Shown here one piece after another: positions 16,805 to 25,818 of a stretch of 64,000 nucleotides of DNA; the stretch's first letter is position 1, and every line of letters begins with the position of its first letter. The stretch is from Brevundimonas sp. SL130 (GTDB taxonomy: Bacteria > Pseudomonadota > Alphaproteobacteria > Caulobacterales > Caulobacteraceae), in assembly GCF_026625805.1 (NCBI RefSeq), contig NZ_CP113064.1, positions 1,674,001 through 1,738,000 on the forward strand, given 5' to 3'. Position numbers and translations under genes: made by a program. The notes below the pieces were generated by a model. The model was not told the origin of the DNA, did not search any database, and saw only the letters and a list, made by a program, of their open reading frames with translations.

Positions 16805-19795
16805 TCACTGGGCCTGGGCGCGGGTGGTGACGTCCACTCCGCCCCGCACGTTTCGCAAGGTCACCAGCCGCACATCTTCCAGCACATTGCCCGGCGCGCC
16901 GTCGGTGGAGACCACCAGGGCGATGCTGTTCTGGCCGCGATGATTCAAGATGTGTTCGGGCAGGGAGAAGACCCGTTGCGGACCGACGTTGGCGATGAAC
17001 TGGCCCATATGCCATCCATTGACGAAGATCAGCACCCGGTAGGCCCGGTCGGATCGGGGCGTGTCCGTATCGCCGAAGGCAAGGCCGATTGAGGCGTCCT
17101 GGCCCGCCGGAACGTCCAGATCGAAGCGCGTCCGGTACCAGGTCACACCCGGCTGGAGGGGCTCGCCGACCAGGCCGGGTCGCCAATCCCCATCCTTGAA
17201 TTCGGGCAGGTGCCAGCCGTGGCGTTCCCCGAACAGGCCGCCATTGTTGGGCACGCCGCGAAGCGTGTCGGCGAAATCCTCGCCTCCGGCGCGGCCCTGG
17301 ATCTTCCACGATATCGGCACGGCGAAGCCGGGACCGACACGCGGCGCGACCGAAACCGACACCAGACCGCGCGCCTCCTTGTGGAAGTCGTTGGCGTCCA
17401 GATTCCAGTTGTGGCCGTTGTTGCGGACCATCACCGACACGACATGAGGTCCGGGCGTGCGGGCCGCCTCGGGCAGATCGAAGGCCGCGACGCCGGTGGT
17501 GATCGGGCGGGGGATGCCGCTGGGCAGTTCGTGTTGCCCCACAAAGACGCCGTCGAGGAAGACCTGCGCCATGCCTGCGCCGCCCGCGCCATAGAAGAGG
17601 TTGATCGTCTCGGCCTCAGGCCCGCCCTCGAACCGGCCGCGATACCAGACGTCGCCCTCGTGGAAGCCATAGGCGTCCATCAGCATATTGGGCTGACCGT
17701 CCGGCCGCAGGGTGTTGCTGGCGTAAGGACGGCTGTCGATGGCTTGCCAGTCGCTGTCGTCGAACTCGGGGCGGGCCTCGGGCGATTCCGGGGCGACACG
17801 CCAGTCGCTTAAGACGGGCAGGGCGAAGGCCGTCGGCCCGGCCAGGGGCGTCCGGGCCTCTAGGCTGCCTGACGCGGTGGCGCGGGTGGCGACGGCGGCG
17901 CCGTTCCACAGGACCGACGACGTCGGGGCCGTCGACCAGATTTCCAAGGGCGTGGGCTCGCGCGTGTCCCCGGTCAGCAGCAGCCGTCCGCGCTCGGTCC
18001 GGGCATGTCGCACCAGGGCCGGGCCGCGCACCAGGACATCGCCTTGGCGCCAGAACCGTACGGCTTCCTTCTCTTCTCCGATCAGCAGCAGCAGATCAGG
18101 CCGACCGCCGCCGCTGATCCGCACGCGGCTGAGCCCAATGTGATCATAGTCGAGCTTCAGATCGCCGCGCGCCGGGTCGAACGTCGAACGCACATCGCCG
18201 TCCAGCACTGTTACGTCGGGTTGCGAGGAGAAGCGAAGAATGGTCTCGCCCGGCTCCTGCTTGCGCCCATACATAAGCAGGACGTCCTGTTGGGCTGTCG
18301 GCAAGACCGCCTGCAATTCCGACGTTGAATAGACCAGTCTCTGGCCCGCCAGATCGACCCCGGCCACCAGCCATTTGGCGTCGAAACCGTTCAGGGTCAT
18401 GGGCATGACGTAGCGCCCGTCGGGCAGGTCGGCCGTAACGGTGAACTGGTCGTTGGTCTGGCCGTTCGACGGCTTGTGCGTCACCAGCAGGAAGCGGGCG
18501 TCCGTCTCCGGGCTGCGGTTGTGATAGACTTGGATATTGGGCGATGAGATCGCCGGGACGCCCGCCGGGACCATGCCGGCCAGGTCGGGGACTGAGGCGA
18601 TCAGGCCCGCGAGCTGCTTCATCTCCTCGGCCTTGGGCCGCAGCTCGCGCGTCTCCGAGATCGCTGCGCCATAGTCATAGCTGGTGAAGACGACCGGCGC
18701 CGCCAGCCATCCCCAGCTGGTCCCCCCGAATCCGACATAGATGCTCTGCAACGAGATGCCGTTGGCCAGGTTGACGCCGTAGAAGACGCGCTGGAAACGC
18801 TCGCCGCGTTGAACGGCGTTGCACTCATAGCCGCCGTTGGATCCCCAATAGTCGAACCAGCCGCCGCCGATCTCGGCCATGAAGCCCGGCGTCGCCGGAG
18901 ACGCCGAGGCGCCCCCCTTGGCGCCGCCCGGACCATAGAAGCCCCAGTCAGGCGCTGCGGCGCCGCGCGTCGTGCGGCCCTGGACGGTGCAGGTGCCGCC
19001 GGGATAGCCGTCGAAAGCGTACAGATCGACCGGTCCGGGAACGACCTTGTCCACCGGGGAATCTTCGGGCGTCCAGTAGCCGTTGCGGCCCTGGTCGTTA
19101 TGGAAGATGGGCACGTTGACGCCGTCCGCCCGCGCCTTGGCGTACAGATGGTCCATATAGCGGCGGTGGGCCGGGGTGGTGGCCGCCAGCTCGTTCTCGA
19201 TCTGATAGAGGATGACCGATCCCTGGTTGCCCCTGCCGTCGCCGTTGATCTGGTGGCGAGCGATGATGGCGTTGACCTGGGTCAGCCATTCGTCGGCGGC
19301 GGCGAGATATTCGGGCGAGTCCGTTCGGGACGGCGCGCGCTGGTTGACCAGCCATCCGGGGAAGCCCCCGCGCGTCAGTTCGGCGTTGGCGTAGGGGCCG
19401 GGCCGGACGATGACATAGAGGCCCTCTTCTGCGGACATCTGTAGCAACCGATCCAGGTCGCGGATGCCGGTGAAGTCGTAAACCCCCTGTTTTGGGCTGT
19501 GGTAGCCCCAGTCGAAATAGAAGGCGACGGTGTTGAATCCGCTGGCCTTCATCTTCTGTAGGATGTCCCGCCACAGTTCCGGGCTGGGCAGGCGGAACGG
19601 GTGCATTTCGCTGGACCAGATCACCAGCCGCTCGCCGTCGATCATCAGGGATCGGGCGTCGAACGAGACGCGGCCGAAGGTCTGAGCCGGCGCGGTGAAG
19701 TCGGCCGTGGCGCGGGCCTCTTGCGCCGTGACGGGCGCCGAAGACAGGAGGGGGGCGGCGGCCACGGCGGCCGCGAACAACAGGGCGCGGCGCAT
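16805..19795 (-). CDS. GH35 beta-galactosidase, large multi-domain, exported
   Basis: 996 residues from ATG 19795, whose first bases overlap the rhaM stop (ATGA). A signal peptide (MRRALLFAAAVAAAPLLSSA) precedes the GH35 TIM barrel (about 40-380). The acid/base Glu is in ILYQIENELAA and the nucleophile Glu in FMAEIGGGWFDYWGSNGGYE. YVGFGGTSWGWLAAPVVFTSYDYG is typical of the family (quoted in part). Beta-sandwich and jelly-roll domains follow (about 400-1000), giving the roughly 1000-residue domain order best known from fungal LacA-type enzymes. Expected role: trimming galactose or galactan side chains of rhamnogalacturonan-I. An upstream in-frame ATG at 19828 lies inside rhaM and is not preferred. 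Confidence 0.92.
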   Translation of the reverse strand: MRRALLFAAAVAAAPLLSSAPVTAQEARATADFTAPAQTFGRVSFDARSLMIDGERLVIWSSEMHPFRLPSPELWRDILQKMKASGFNTVAFYFDWGYHSPKQGVYDFTGIRDLDRLLQMSAEEGLYVIVRPGPYANAELTRGGFPGWLVNQRAPSRTDSPEYLAAADEWLTQVNAIIARHQINGDGRGNQGSVILYQIENELAATTPAHRRYMDHLYAKARADGVNVPIFHNDQGRNGYWTPEDSPVDKVVPGPVDLYAFDGYPGGTCTVQGRTTRGAAAPDWGFYGPGGAKGGASASPATPGFMAEIGGGWFDYWGSNGGYECNAVQRGERFQRVFYGVNLANGISLQSIYVGFGGTSWGWLAAPVVFTSYDYGAAISETRELRPKAEEMKQLAGLIASVPDLAGMVPAGVPAISSPNIQVYHNRSPETDARFLLVTHKPSNGQTNDQFTVTADLPDGRYVMPMTLNGFDAKWLVAGVDLAGQRLVYSTSELQAVLPTAQQDVLLMYGRKQEPGETILRFSSQPDVTVLDGDVRSTFDPARGDLKLDYDHIGLSRVRISGGGRPDLLLLIGEEKEAVRFWRQGDVLVRGPALVRHARTERGRLLLTGDTREPTPLEIWSTAPTSSVLWNGAAVATRATASGSLEARTPLAGPTAFALPVLSDWRVAPESPEARPEFDDSDWQAIDSRPYASNTLRPDGQPNMLMDAYGFHEGDVWYRGRFEGGPEAETINLFYGAGGAGMAQVFLDGVFVGQHELPSGIPRPITTGVAAFDLPEAARTPGPHVVSVMVRNNGHNWNLDANDFHKEARGLVSVSVAPRVGPGFAVPISWKIQGRAGGEDFADTLRGVPNNGGLFGERHGWHLPEFKDGDWRPGLVGEPLQPGVTWYRTRFDLDVPAGQDASIGLAFGDTDTPRSDRAYRVLIFVNGWHMGQFIANVGPQRVFSLPEHILNHRGQNSIALVVSTDGAPGNVLEDVRLVTLRNVRGGVDVTTRAQAQ

Positions 19796-20112
19796 CAGGA
19801 CAGATGGAACATCTGGCGCAGCGGCCATTCGCTGGGCTTGTCGTCCGCCTCAACCTCCATCAGGGGCGCCATCGACGTCCACCATTTTCGCATCAGCGGA
19901 TGGTTGGGCAACTGGTCCAGTGTGTGGTCGTCCGCGCGGCGCATGACGGCGAACAGCGACAGGGTCTCTTCGTCCAGAAAGATCGAATAGTCGCTCACGC
20001 CGCTGGCCTTCAGAAGGTCGGCCAGCTCGGGCCAGATGTCGTCGTGGCGCGCCTTGTAGGCGTCGACAGTCCCGGGTTTCAGCTGCATCCGAAAGGCGTG
20101 TAGCGCGCTCAT
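19795..20112 (-). CDS. rhaM: L-rhamnose mutarotase
   Basis: 105 residues; interconverts alpha and beta anomers of L-rhamnose. The full small-protein pattern is present: AFRMQLKPGTVDAYKARHDDIWPEL (quoted in part), LLKASGVSDYSIFLDEETLS, a Tyr and His set in the N-terminal half and a C-terminal Trp-Trp helix (HPLMRKWWTSMAPLME). Length matches RhaM. First gene of a leftward unit with GH35 and an esterase. Upstream, 20113-20213 carries an AT-rich promoter-like stretch (AGTGAAATAATG) but no gene. Its presence supports L-rhamnose as a product of this locus. Confidence 0.93.
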   Translation of the reverse strand: MSALHAFRMQLKPGTVDAYKARHDDIWPELADLLKASGVSDYSIFLDEETLSLFAVMRRADDHTLDQLPNHPLMRKWWTSMAPLMEVEADDKPSEWPLRQMFHLS

Positions 20113-20213
20113 GAATCCTCCAGACCGATTATTCGGTACATTATTTCACTATGTGGTAACTCGCTTCGATCGGGGGGTCAAACCTCAAGGCGGCGGCGAT
20201 GCGTCGCGGGCCT

Positions 20214-21431
20214 TCAGTCGCCGCGCGGGCGCTGTCGGCTATAGGCGTCGCTGGCGACGATCCCGGTCTCGTCCATCATCGCGGCGTCCGGAACGAACTG
20301 CCTCGCCTCGGACGCCACGTGATCACGCAGTGTCGGAATCTCGAGTGCGATCTGCGCCGCGACGGCCCGCGCCAGCAGCCAGGCCCCGGCGTTGTTGTGG
20401 TGGGTCCGGTCTGCGCCGCCGTCGTTGAACAGGGCGGCCGAACCGTCGGGGCCCAGGACTTCGTAGATCTCGCGCGAACTATGGTTCAGGTCGATCAGGG
20501 GCACGGCTTCTTCCTGCGCGACGCGGCGCACGGCGTCTGGATAGTCGCCCAGGCTGTCTGCGATGCGACCGTCGTGGAAGGTTCGACGCTCAGGCGAGGT
20601 GACCAGTACCGGGTGTGCGCCCCTTTGGCGGGCCTCGGCGATGAAAACCCGAAGATAGGCGGGATAGGTGGTCTGCGGGTCGGCATAGGTCTGGGGCCAT
20701 TGCGTCTTCTGGTCATTGTGACCGAACTGAATGAACAGCCAGTCGTCGGCCTTCAGCGTGGACAGGATCTTGGCCAGTCGCAGTTCGCTGATGAAGGACT
20801 TCAGCGTCTCGCCGGAGTGGGCGTAGTTGGCGACGACGATATCCGGGGTCAGCAGCGCGGGCAGCATCTGGCCCCAGCTTGCCGCCGGCTCCGCAGCTTG
20901 GTCCGTCACGGTGGAGTCGCCGGCCAGATAGATGACCGGCGCCGTCGCCGGCTCGATATCGATCGAGGCGACGCGCGGTCGGCCCAGGAATTCCAGCGTC
21001 AACTTGTCGTCCCAGGTCAGACTGTTCGCCTCCTGGTCGGACAGTCTGACGGCGGATCCGCCCGGCGCATTGGCGGGGGGCTGGGGCAGGGCGGGGCCGC
21101 GCACGTGCACCAGGAAGCTGCGGGTGACGGCCGCATTCGCCTGGGTGACCACGTCGCGCGCCATCAGTCTGCGTGCTTCCGCCTTGACGGTCGTCTGTCC
21201 GGCTTCGCGGCCGCCGAACCGGATCGTCACCCGATAAACCCCTTCGGGCACGGCGACCGAAAACAGAAAGCCGTCGTCCGATCCCCCCGGCTCATAGCCG
21301 TACTGCCCTTGGGTATAGACCTGGTGCGGCGCGACCGCGACACGGCCGGGTTCGCTGGTGGGGGCAGAGAGATCGAACCGCCAGGTCGACAAGGCCGTCG
21401 CCGTCGCCATCGCCATCGCCGTCAACATCAT
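20214..21431 (-). CDS. Rhamnogalacturonan acetylesterase, CE12-type SGNH hydrolase
   Basis: 405 residues. An N-terminal beta-sandwich-like domain (about 15-160: WRFDLSAPTSEPGRVAV; EGVYRVTIRFGGREAG) precedes an SGNH domain. Its blocks are GDST (171-174, Ser173 nucleophile), FGHND and the C-terminal DRTHHNNAGA with the catalytic Asp/His. This two-domain layout is usual for bacterial rhamnogalacturonan acetylesterases, which remove acetyl groups from the galacturonate residues so that lyases can act. The N terminus is hydrophobic-poor (MMLTAMAMATATALST), a weak signal peptide. It lies 56 bases downstream of kdgK on the same strand. Confidence 0.88.
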   Translation of the reverse strand: MMLTAMAMATATALSTWRFDLSAPTSEPGRVAVAPHQVYTQGQYGYEPGGSDDGFLFSVAVPEGVYRVTIRFGGREAGQTTVKAEARRLMARDVVTQANAAVTRSFLVHVRGPALPQPPANAPGGSAVRLSDQEANSLTWDDKLTLEFLGRPRVASIDIEPATAPVIYLAGDSTVTDQAAEPAASWGQMLPALLTPDIVVANYAHSGETLKSFISELRLAKILSTLKADDWLFIQFGHNDQKTQWPQTYADPQTTYPAYLRVFIAEARQRGAHPVLVTSPERRTFHDGRIADSLGDYPDAVRRVAQEEAVPLIDLNHSSREIYEVLGPDGSAALFNDGGADRTHHNNAGAWLLARAVAAQIALEIPTLRDHVASEARQFVPDAAMMDETGIVASDAYSRQRPRGD

Positions 21432-21487
21432 GGGGTAGGCTCCAGATCAGCTTGGGGGTGTTTCGATCCGCGTTAAGGCCGCGCGGT

Positions 21488-22531
21488 CTACCGTCGGATA
21501 TCGAACCCATTATCCTGCATGGCGGTTTTCACATCCTCTGCCGAAAACAGGTTGAAGTCGCCGGGGACGGAGTGTTTGAGGCCGGCGGCGGCCAGGCCGA
21601 AGTCGAGGGCCTGTTGGTCCTTCCATCCGCTCCAAAGACCGAACAGGACGCCGGAGGCGAAGGCGTCGCCGCCGCCGACGCGGTCGATGACGCCGGCCAG
21701 CTGAATGGCCTCGGCCTGGGTCTCGATCACGCCGTCTGGGCTGCGGGTCAGCATGACGGCGGACAGGGCCTGGTCGGCGACGCTGTCCTGGACGCGCAGG
21801 GTGCAGGCGATGCGTTGCAGGCGGGGGAAGGCGGCGAAGGCGGCGGCTGCGGCCTGACGGCGGCGCACGGCGGGATCGGGGTCGTCGAACTTGGTCTTCA
21901 GCACCAGGGCGAAGTCGCGGTCGTCGGCGAAGGCGAGCGTGGCGCCGGCCAGCATCCGGCCCAGGGTGGTGGGCGGATCGCCGTCCCACTGCTCCCACAG
22001 CTTGCCGCGGAAATTGCCGTCATAGCTGACCTTGACCCCCTTGCGGACAGCGGTCTCGATCAGGGCGACGGCGGCGGCCGAGCCGTTCGGTCCCGTCGCC
22101 GGGGTCACGCCCGAGGCGTGCAGCCATTCGACCCCGTCCAGCAACGGGTCCCAGTCGAAGGCGGTATGGACGTGTTCGACGAAGGCCGAGCCGGCGCGGT
22201 CGTACAGAACCTCGGACGGGCGTCGCACCGCGCCGGGCGTCAGGAAATACAGCCCCATCCGGCCCGGCTTGAACACGACCGGGCTGGCGTCGACCCCGTG
22301 TTTGCGCACCTCGTCCCGCGCCGCCCGGCCCAGGGGGTTGTCGGCCAGGACGGTGGCCAGGCTGGTCGGGGCGCCGAACTGGGCCAGGGACACGGCCACG
22401 TTCGCCTCGGCCCCCGCCGGACGGACCGTCAGGGCGGGGGACTGGAGCAGGAGCTCGTTCTGGTTCGGCGAGAACCGCAGCAGCATCTCGCCGAAGCAGA
22501 GAATGCGGTTGGAGGGGGCGTTGTGGGACAT
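21488..22531 (-). CDS. kdgK: 2-dehydro-3-deoxygluconokinase (KDG kinase)
   Basis: 347 residues, PfkB/ribokinase fold. An N-terminal substrate region (ILCFGEMLLRFSPN; GAEANVAVSLAQFG) is followed by a lid (GLYFLTPGAVRRPSEVLYDR). The C-terminal ATP/anion-hole motif is DRVGGGDAFASGVLFG, with the catalytic Asp in GGGDAF. KdgK phosphorylates 2-keto-3-deoxygluconate, the product of KduD, to KDPG. It is separated from kduD by 242 bases containing a dispersed palindromic repeat, so it may have its own promoter or depend on readthrough. The KDPG aldolase (eda) that would follow is not in the window. Confidence 0.93.
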   Translation of the reverse strand: MSHNAPSNRILCFGEMLLRFSPNQNELLLQSPALTVRPAGAEANVAVSLAQFGAPTSLATVLADNPLGRAARDEVRKHGVDASPVVFKPGRMGLYFLTPGAVRRPSEVLYDRAGSAFVEHVHTAFDWDPLLDGVEWLHASGVTPATGPNGSAAAVALIETAVRKGVKVSYDGNFRGKLWEQWDGDPPTTLGRMLAGATLAFADDRDFALVLKTKFDDPDPAVRRRQAAAAAFAAFPRLQRIACTLRVQDSVADQALSAVMLTRSPDGVIETQAEAIQLAGVIDRVGGGDAFASGVLFGLWSGWKDQQALDFGLAAAGLKHSVPGDFNLFSAEDVKTAMQDNGFDIRR

Positions 22532-22614
22532 GAGACTAACCGCAGCGGGATCGGAACGGCACTGTGCATGACACGGCCGGAATGACGAATAGCGTCTCTC
22601 TCACTCACTCTCGC

Positions 22615-22760
22615 CGTCATCCTCGCCCCTCGGGTCGCGCCTGCGCGGCACGCCCGAGGGCAGGCTCTTGTGGCGAGGATCCATACTCCCGGTGCTTCCG
22701 CAGGGTGCGCCGACGTTGAAACCGGGAGTCTGGATCCTCGGGACAAGCCCGAGGATGACG
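22615..22760. repeat. Dispersed palindromic repeat, copy 1 (long form)
   Basis: The element begins CGTCATCCTCG and ends CGAGGATGACG, so its ends are inverted. The right arm (GGATCCTCGGGACAAGCCCG) is nearly the family consensus. The left arm holds an extra nested hairpin (CCTCGGGT...ACGCCCGAGG, 22627-22659). The centre is framed by ACTCCCGGT and ACCGGGAGT. It belongs to the same family as 61096-61200 and 62197-62301. It lies between kdgK and kduD. The whole can fold into a long hairpin and may weaken transcription between them. Confidence 0.85.
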
Positions 22761-22773
22761 AAAGCGGGAAGGA

Positions 22774-23532
22774 TCAGCGCGCCTGCCAGCCGCCGTCGAC
22801 CGGCAGGATGGCGCCCTGGACATAGTCCGAGGCCCGGCTGGCCAGGAAGACGGCGGCGCCGCCCAGGTCCGACGGCTCGCCCCAGCGGCCGGCCGGGATC
22901 CGGCCCAGGATCTCGGCCGAACGGACCGGATCCTCGCGCAGGGCCTGGGTGTTGGCCGTGGCGAAATAGCCGGGCGCGATGGCGTTGGCGGTGATGCGGT
23001 GGGGCGCCCACTCGTTGGCCATCAGCTTGGTCAGGCCGGCGACGCCCGACTTGGACGCCGTATAGGAGGGCACGCGGATGCCGCCCTGGAAGGACAGCAT
23101 GGAGGCGATGTTGATGATCTTGCCGCCGTCGCCCTGTTTGATGAACAGGCGGGCGACCGCCTGGCTCATGAAGAAGACGGTCTTCAGATTGATGTTCATC
23201 ACCAGGTCCCAGTCGGCCTCGGTGAAGTCCACCGCATCGGCGCGACGGATCAGGCCGGCGTTGTTCACCAGGATGTCGATCCGGCCCATGGCCGCCAGGG
23301 CTTCCTGGACCACCCGCTCCACCGGCTCGATCGAGGTCAGGTCGGCGCTGACGGCATGGGCGCGACGGCCCATGGCCTGAACCAGGGCGACGGTCTCGTC
23401 GGAATCGGACAAGGCGACGGAGACGATGTCGGCCCCGGCCTCGGCCAGAGCCAGGGCGATGCCCTGCCCCAGGCCCACATTGCCGCCGGTGACCAGGGCG
23501 ACCTTGCCGGTCAGGTCGAATGGGTTGCTCAT
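22774..23532 (-). CDS. kduD: 2-dehydro-3-deoxy-D-gluconate 5-dehydrogenase (2-deoxy-D-gluconate 3-dehydrogenase)
   Basis: 252 residues, classical short-chain dehydrogenase. The cofactor motif is TGGNVGLGQGIALALAEAG (about 15-33), followed by NNAGLIRR and the catalytic Ser/Tyr/Lys in INIASMLSFQGGIRVPSYTASKSG. The tail APGYFATANTQALREDP...YVQGAILPVDGGWQAR is typical of KduD. It reduces 2,5-diketo-3-deoxygluconate to KDG in pectin and hyaluronate breakdown. kduI lies 22 bases upstream on the same strand, the standard gene pair. Confidence 0.94.
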   Translation of the reverse strand: MSNPFDLTGKVALVTGGNVGLGQGIALALAEAGADIVSVALSDSDETVALVQAMGRRAHAVSADLTSIEPVERVVQEALAAMGRIDILVNNAGLIRRADAVDFTEADWDLVMNINLKTVFFMSQAVARLFIKQGDGGKIINIASMLSFQGGIRVPSYTASKSGVAGLTKLMANEWAPHRITANAIAPGYFATANTQALREDPVRSAEILGRIPAGRWGEPSDLGGAAVFLASRASDYVQGAILPVDGGWQAR

Positions 23533-23554
23533 GACATTTTTCCTGTTTTCCCAG

Positions 23555-24400
23555 TTACTTGAGCTGACAAATGTCGAGCTTGTTCATGTCGGTGTAGTCG
23601 AGGTTCTCGCCGCCCATGCCCCAGATGAAGGTGTAGTTGGACGTGCCCGAACCCATGTGGATAGACCAAGGGGGGCTGATCACGGCTTCGCCGTCGGCGA
23701 CGACGATGTGACGCGCCTTGTCCGGCTCACCCATGAAGTGGAAGACGCGGTCGTTCTCGCCCAGGCCGAAGTAGAGGTAGGCCTCGGAACGGCGGTCGTG
23801 CAGGTGCGGCGGCATGGTGTTCCACACCGAGCCCGGCTTCAGCACCGTAACGCCGAGCAGCAGCTGGCAGGATTTGACCTTGGCCGGCACGATATACTGG
23901 TAGATGGTTCGTTCGTTCGAGGTTTCCAGCGCGCCCATTTCCAGCGGCACGGCGTCTTCGATCGAGATTTTGGTCAGGTCGTAACGGGCATGGGCCGGCG
24001 TCGCGATCAGATAGAATTTGGCCGGTTCTGCGGGGTCTGTTGAGGCGAAGGTCACGTCGGCCGATCCCATGGGGATATAAAGCCCGTCACGGAAGCCTAG
24101 CGCCAGGGTCTTTCCGTCGACGCTCACCGAGCCGGCGCCGCCGATGTTGACGACGCCCAGCTCGCGGGCGTGCAGGAAGGGCTTGCCGGCCAGCGACGGT
24201 GGTTCGGAATGGCTGGGCAGGGGCAGGGCGACGTCGCCGGGTGTCGCGCCGCCGATGATCATCCGCTCATTGTGCGAATAGTTCAGGCTGATCTTGCCGG
24301 GGACGAACATGCCCTCGACCAGATAGCGGTCGCGCAGCTGTTGGTTCGTAGCGCCGTCCATCATGTCGGGATGGGTCGCCTGATAGACCTTGTCGTACAT
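23555..24400 (-). CDS. kduI: 5-dehydro-4-deoxy-D-glucuronate isomerase (DKI isomerase)
   Basis: 281 residues, double cupin. Metal ligands are visible as H199, H201 and E206 ([15 protein letters not shown]) and H248 ([15 protein letters not shown]). The N-terminal cupin carries [17 protein letters not shown]. The C-terminal [16 protein letters not shown] is a KduI signature. It converts the ring-opened unsaturated uronate released by GH105-type hydrolases to 2,5-diketo-3-deoxygluconate. First gene of the leftward kduI-kduD unit, divergent from the GH105 gene across a 284-base promoter region. Confidence 0.96.
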   Translation of the reverse strand: MYDKVYQATHPDMMDGATNQQLRDRYLVEGMFVPGKISLNYSHNERMIIGGATPGDVALPLPSHSEPPSLAGKPFLHARELGVVNIGGAGSVSVDGKTLALGFRDGLYIPMGSADVTFASTDPAEPAKFYLIATPAHARYDLTKISIEDAVPLEMGALETSNERTIYQYIVPAKVKSCQLLLGVTVLKPGSVWNTMPPHLHDRRSEAYLYFGLGENDRVFHFMGEPDKARHIVVADGEAVISPPWSIHMGSGTSNYTFIWGMGGENLDYTDMNKLDICQLK

Positions 24401-24499
24401 GGAATCTCCGAAAATCAGGGCTGGACGGTTCGAAGGGACCGAGCCTGTCTGAGGTTTGAGCTGTTCGCGAACCCGATCCTTGACCAGGTCCAGATGCTC

Positions 24500-24532
24500 A
24501 CATAATGAGAATGATATATAAAAAATGGGACG
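24500..24532 (+). promoter_or_regulatory. 33-base motif shared with the iclR start region, between kduI and the GH105 gene
   Basis: Within the 284-base divergent promoter region (24401-24684), this stretch matches 37690-37722 at 25 of 33 positions without gaps. Shared blocks are ACAT, TGAGAATGA and AAATGGGACG, with identical spacing. A further TGAGAATGGGA lies at 24551-24561. It may be the binding site of the locus regulator (candidate: the IclR protein at 37715) or the remnant of a duplicated gene start. The rest of the region holds no gene that I can see. Confidence 0.5.
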
Positions 24533-24684
24533 GCGATGCTAGCGCCGTTTTGAGAATGGGATGGAAGGCTTGGGGGCAAGGAGATGATGCGCGGGCGTGC
24601 CCGGCGCCGTCAAATCTCATGCGCGATCCCCATCCTTCGTCTCGCCTTGTTTGATTGGCGCCGCAGGCGCCTGGGAGTGCAGTC

Positions 24685-25791
24685 ATGCCGAATCTGATCC
24701 ACGACCTGCCCTATGCCGATATCCGCGACACCATCGCGCGGCTGATGGACAATCTGGTGAACATCAAGGACGAGTCGGGCGAGTTCCTGCTGCGGCTCGA
24801 CGACGGCCGTGTCATCGACACCAAGGGCTGGAACGACTGGGAATGGACCCACGGCATCGGTCTGTACGGTATCTACAAGCTGTACGAACAGACCAATGAT
24901 CCGGCGGCGCTGGACATCATGCTGAACTGGTTCCGGGACCGGTTTGCAGCCGGCACGCCGACGAAGAACATCAATACCGTCTCACCCTTTCTGACGCTGG
25001 CCTATCTGTACGAGCAGACTGGCGATCAGACCTTCATCCCCTATCTCGACACCTGGGCGGAATGGCTGATGGACGGCCTGCCGCGCACAGAGGAGGGGGG
25101 ATTCCAGCACATCGTCTTCAATGACGAGAACCCGCAAGAAATGTGGGACGACACCCTGATGATGAGCGTCCTGCCGCTGGCCAAGATCGGTCTGGTGCTG
25201 GGCCGTCCGGAGTATGTCGAGGAAGCCAAGAAGCAGTTCCTCATACATATCAAATACCTGTTCGACCGTCGGACGGGGTTGTGGTTCCACGGCTGGACAT
25301 TCCTGGGGCGGCACAATTTCGCTGACGCGCTTTGGGCGCGGGGCAATTGCTGGGTGACGATCGCCATCCCCGAGTTCATCGAACTGCTGGATCTGCCGCC
25401 GGAAGACAGTCTGCGGCGTTTCCTGATCGAGACCCTGGAGGCCCAGGTGAAGGCTCTGGCGGAACATCAGGATGAAAGCGGTCTTTGGCGCACCCTGATC
25501 AATGACCCGGACAGCTATCTGGAGGCCTCGGCCACCGCAGGCTTCGCCTATGGAATCCTGAAGGCGGTTCGCAAACGCTACATCAGCCCCGAATATGCGC
25601 CGATGGCGCTGAAGGCCGTTAAGGGCGTGCTGGCGAATGTGTCGGCCGACGGTGAACTGCGCCAGGTGTCGTTCGGCACCCCGGTCTTCGATGATCTTCA
25701 GGGTTATCGCGACATCCCGCTGACCTCCATGCCGTACGGACAGTCGCTGGCCATTCTGTGCCTGGCGGAATTCCTGCGTCAGTACATCTGA
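24685..25791 (+). CDS. GH105 unsaturated rhamnogalacturonyl/glucuronyl hydrolase, cytoplasmic
   Basis: 368 residues, no signal peptide. The alpha/alpha-barrel pattern of YteR/YesR-type enzymes is clear: GWNDWEWTHGIGLYGIYKLY (48-67), an aromatic-rich helix set, MWDDTLMMSVLPLAKIG with the candidate catalytic Asp155/156, FHGWTFLGRHNFADALWARG and DSYLEASATAGFAYGILKAV. It adds water across the double bond of the unsaturated uronate at the non-reducing end of lyase products, leaving rhamnose-ended oligomers. Start ATG 24685 is preferred (GGGAG upstream); the frame is open from 24655. The sugar symporter gene follows after 27 bases. Confidence 0.93.
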   Translation: MPNLIHDLPYADIRDTIARLMDNLVNIKDESGEFLLRLDDGRVIDTKGWNDWEWTHGIGLYGIYKLYEQTNDPAALDIMLNWFRDRFAAGTPTKNINTVSPFLTLAYLYEQTGDQTFIPYLDTWAEWLMDGLPRTEEGGFQHIVFNDENPQEMWDDTLMMSVLPLAKIGLVLGRPEYVEEAKKQFLIHIKYLFDRRTGLWFHGWTFLGRHNFADALWARGNCWVTIAIPEFIELLDLPPEDSLRRFLIETLEAQVKALAEHQDESGLWRTLINDPDSYLEASATAGFAYGILKAVRKRYISPEYAPMALKAVKGVLANVSADGELRQVSFGTPVFDDLQGYRDIPLTSMPYGQSLAILCLAEFLRQYI

Positions 25792-25818
25792 CGCGCCGCG
25801 GTTCGGGAGGGGTCCGCC

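Noticed and set aside
22615..22760. Possible CRISPR or riboswitch
   Set aside because: The structure is a single palindromic element, not spaced direct repeats, and it lies between genes at a 3' end rather than in a leader.
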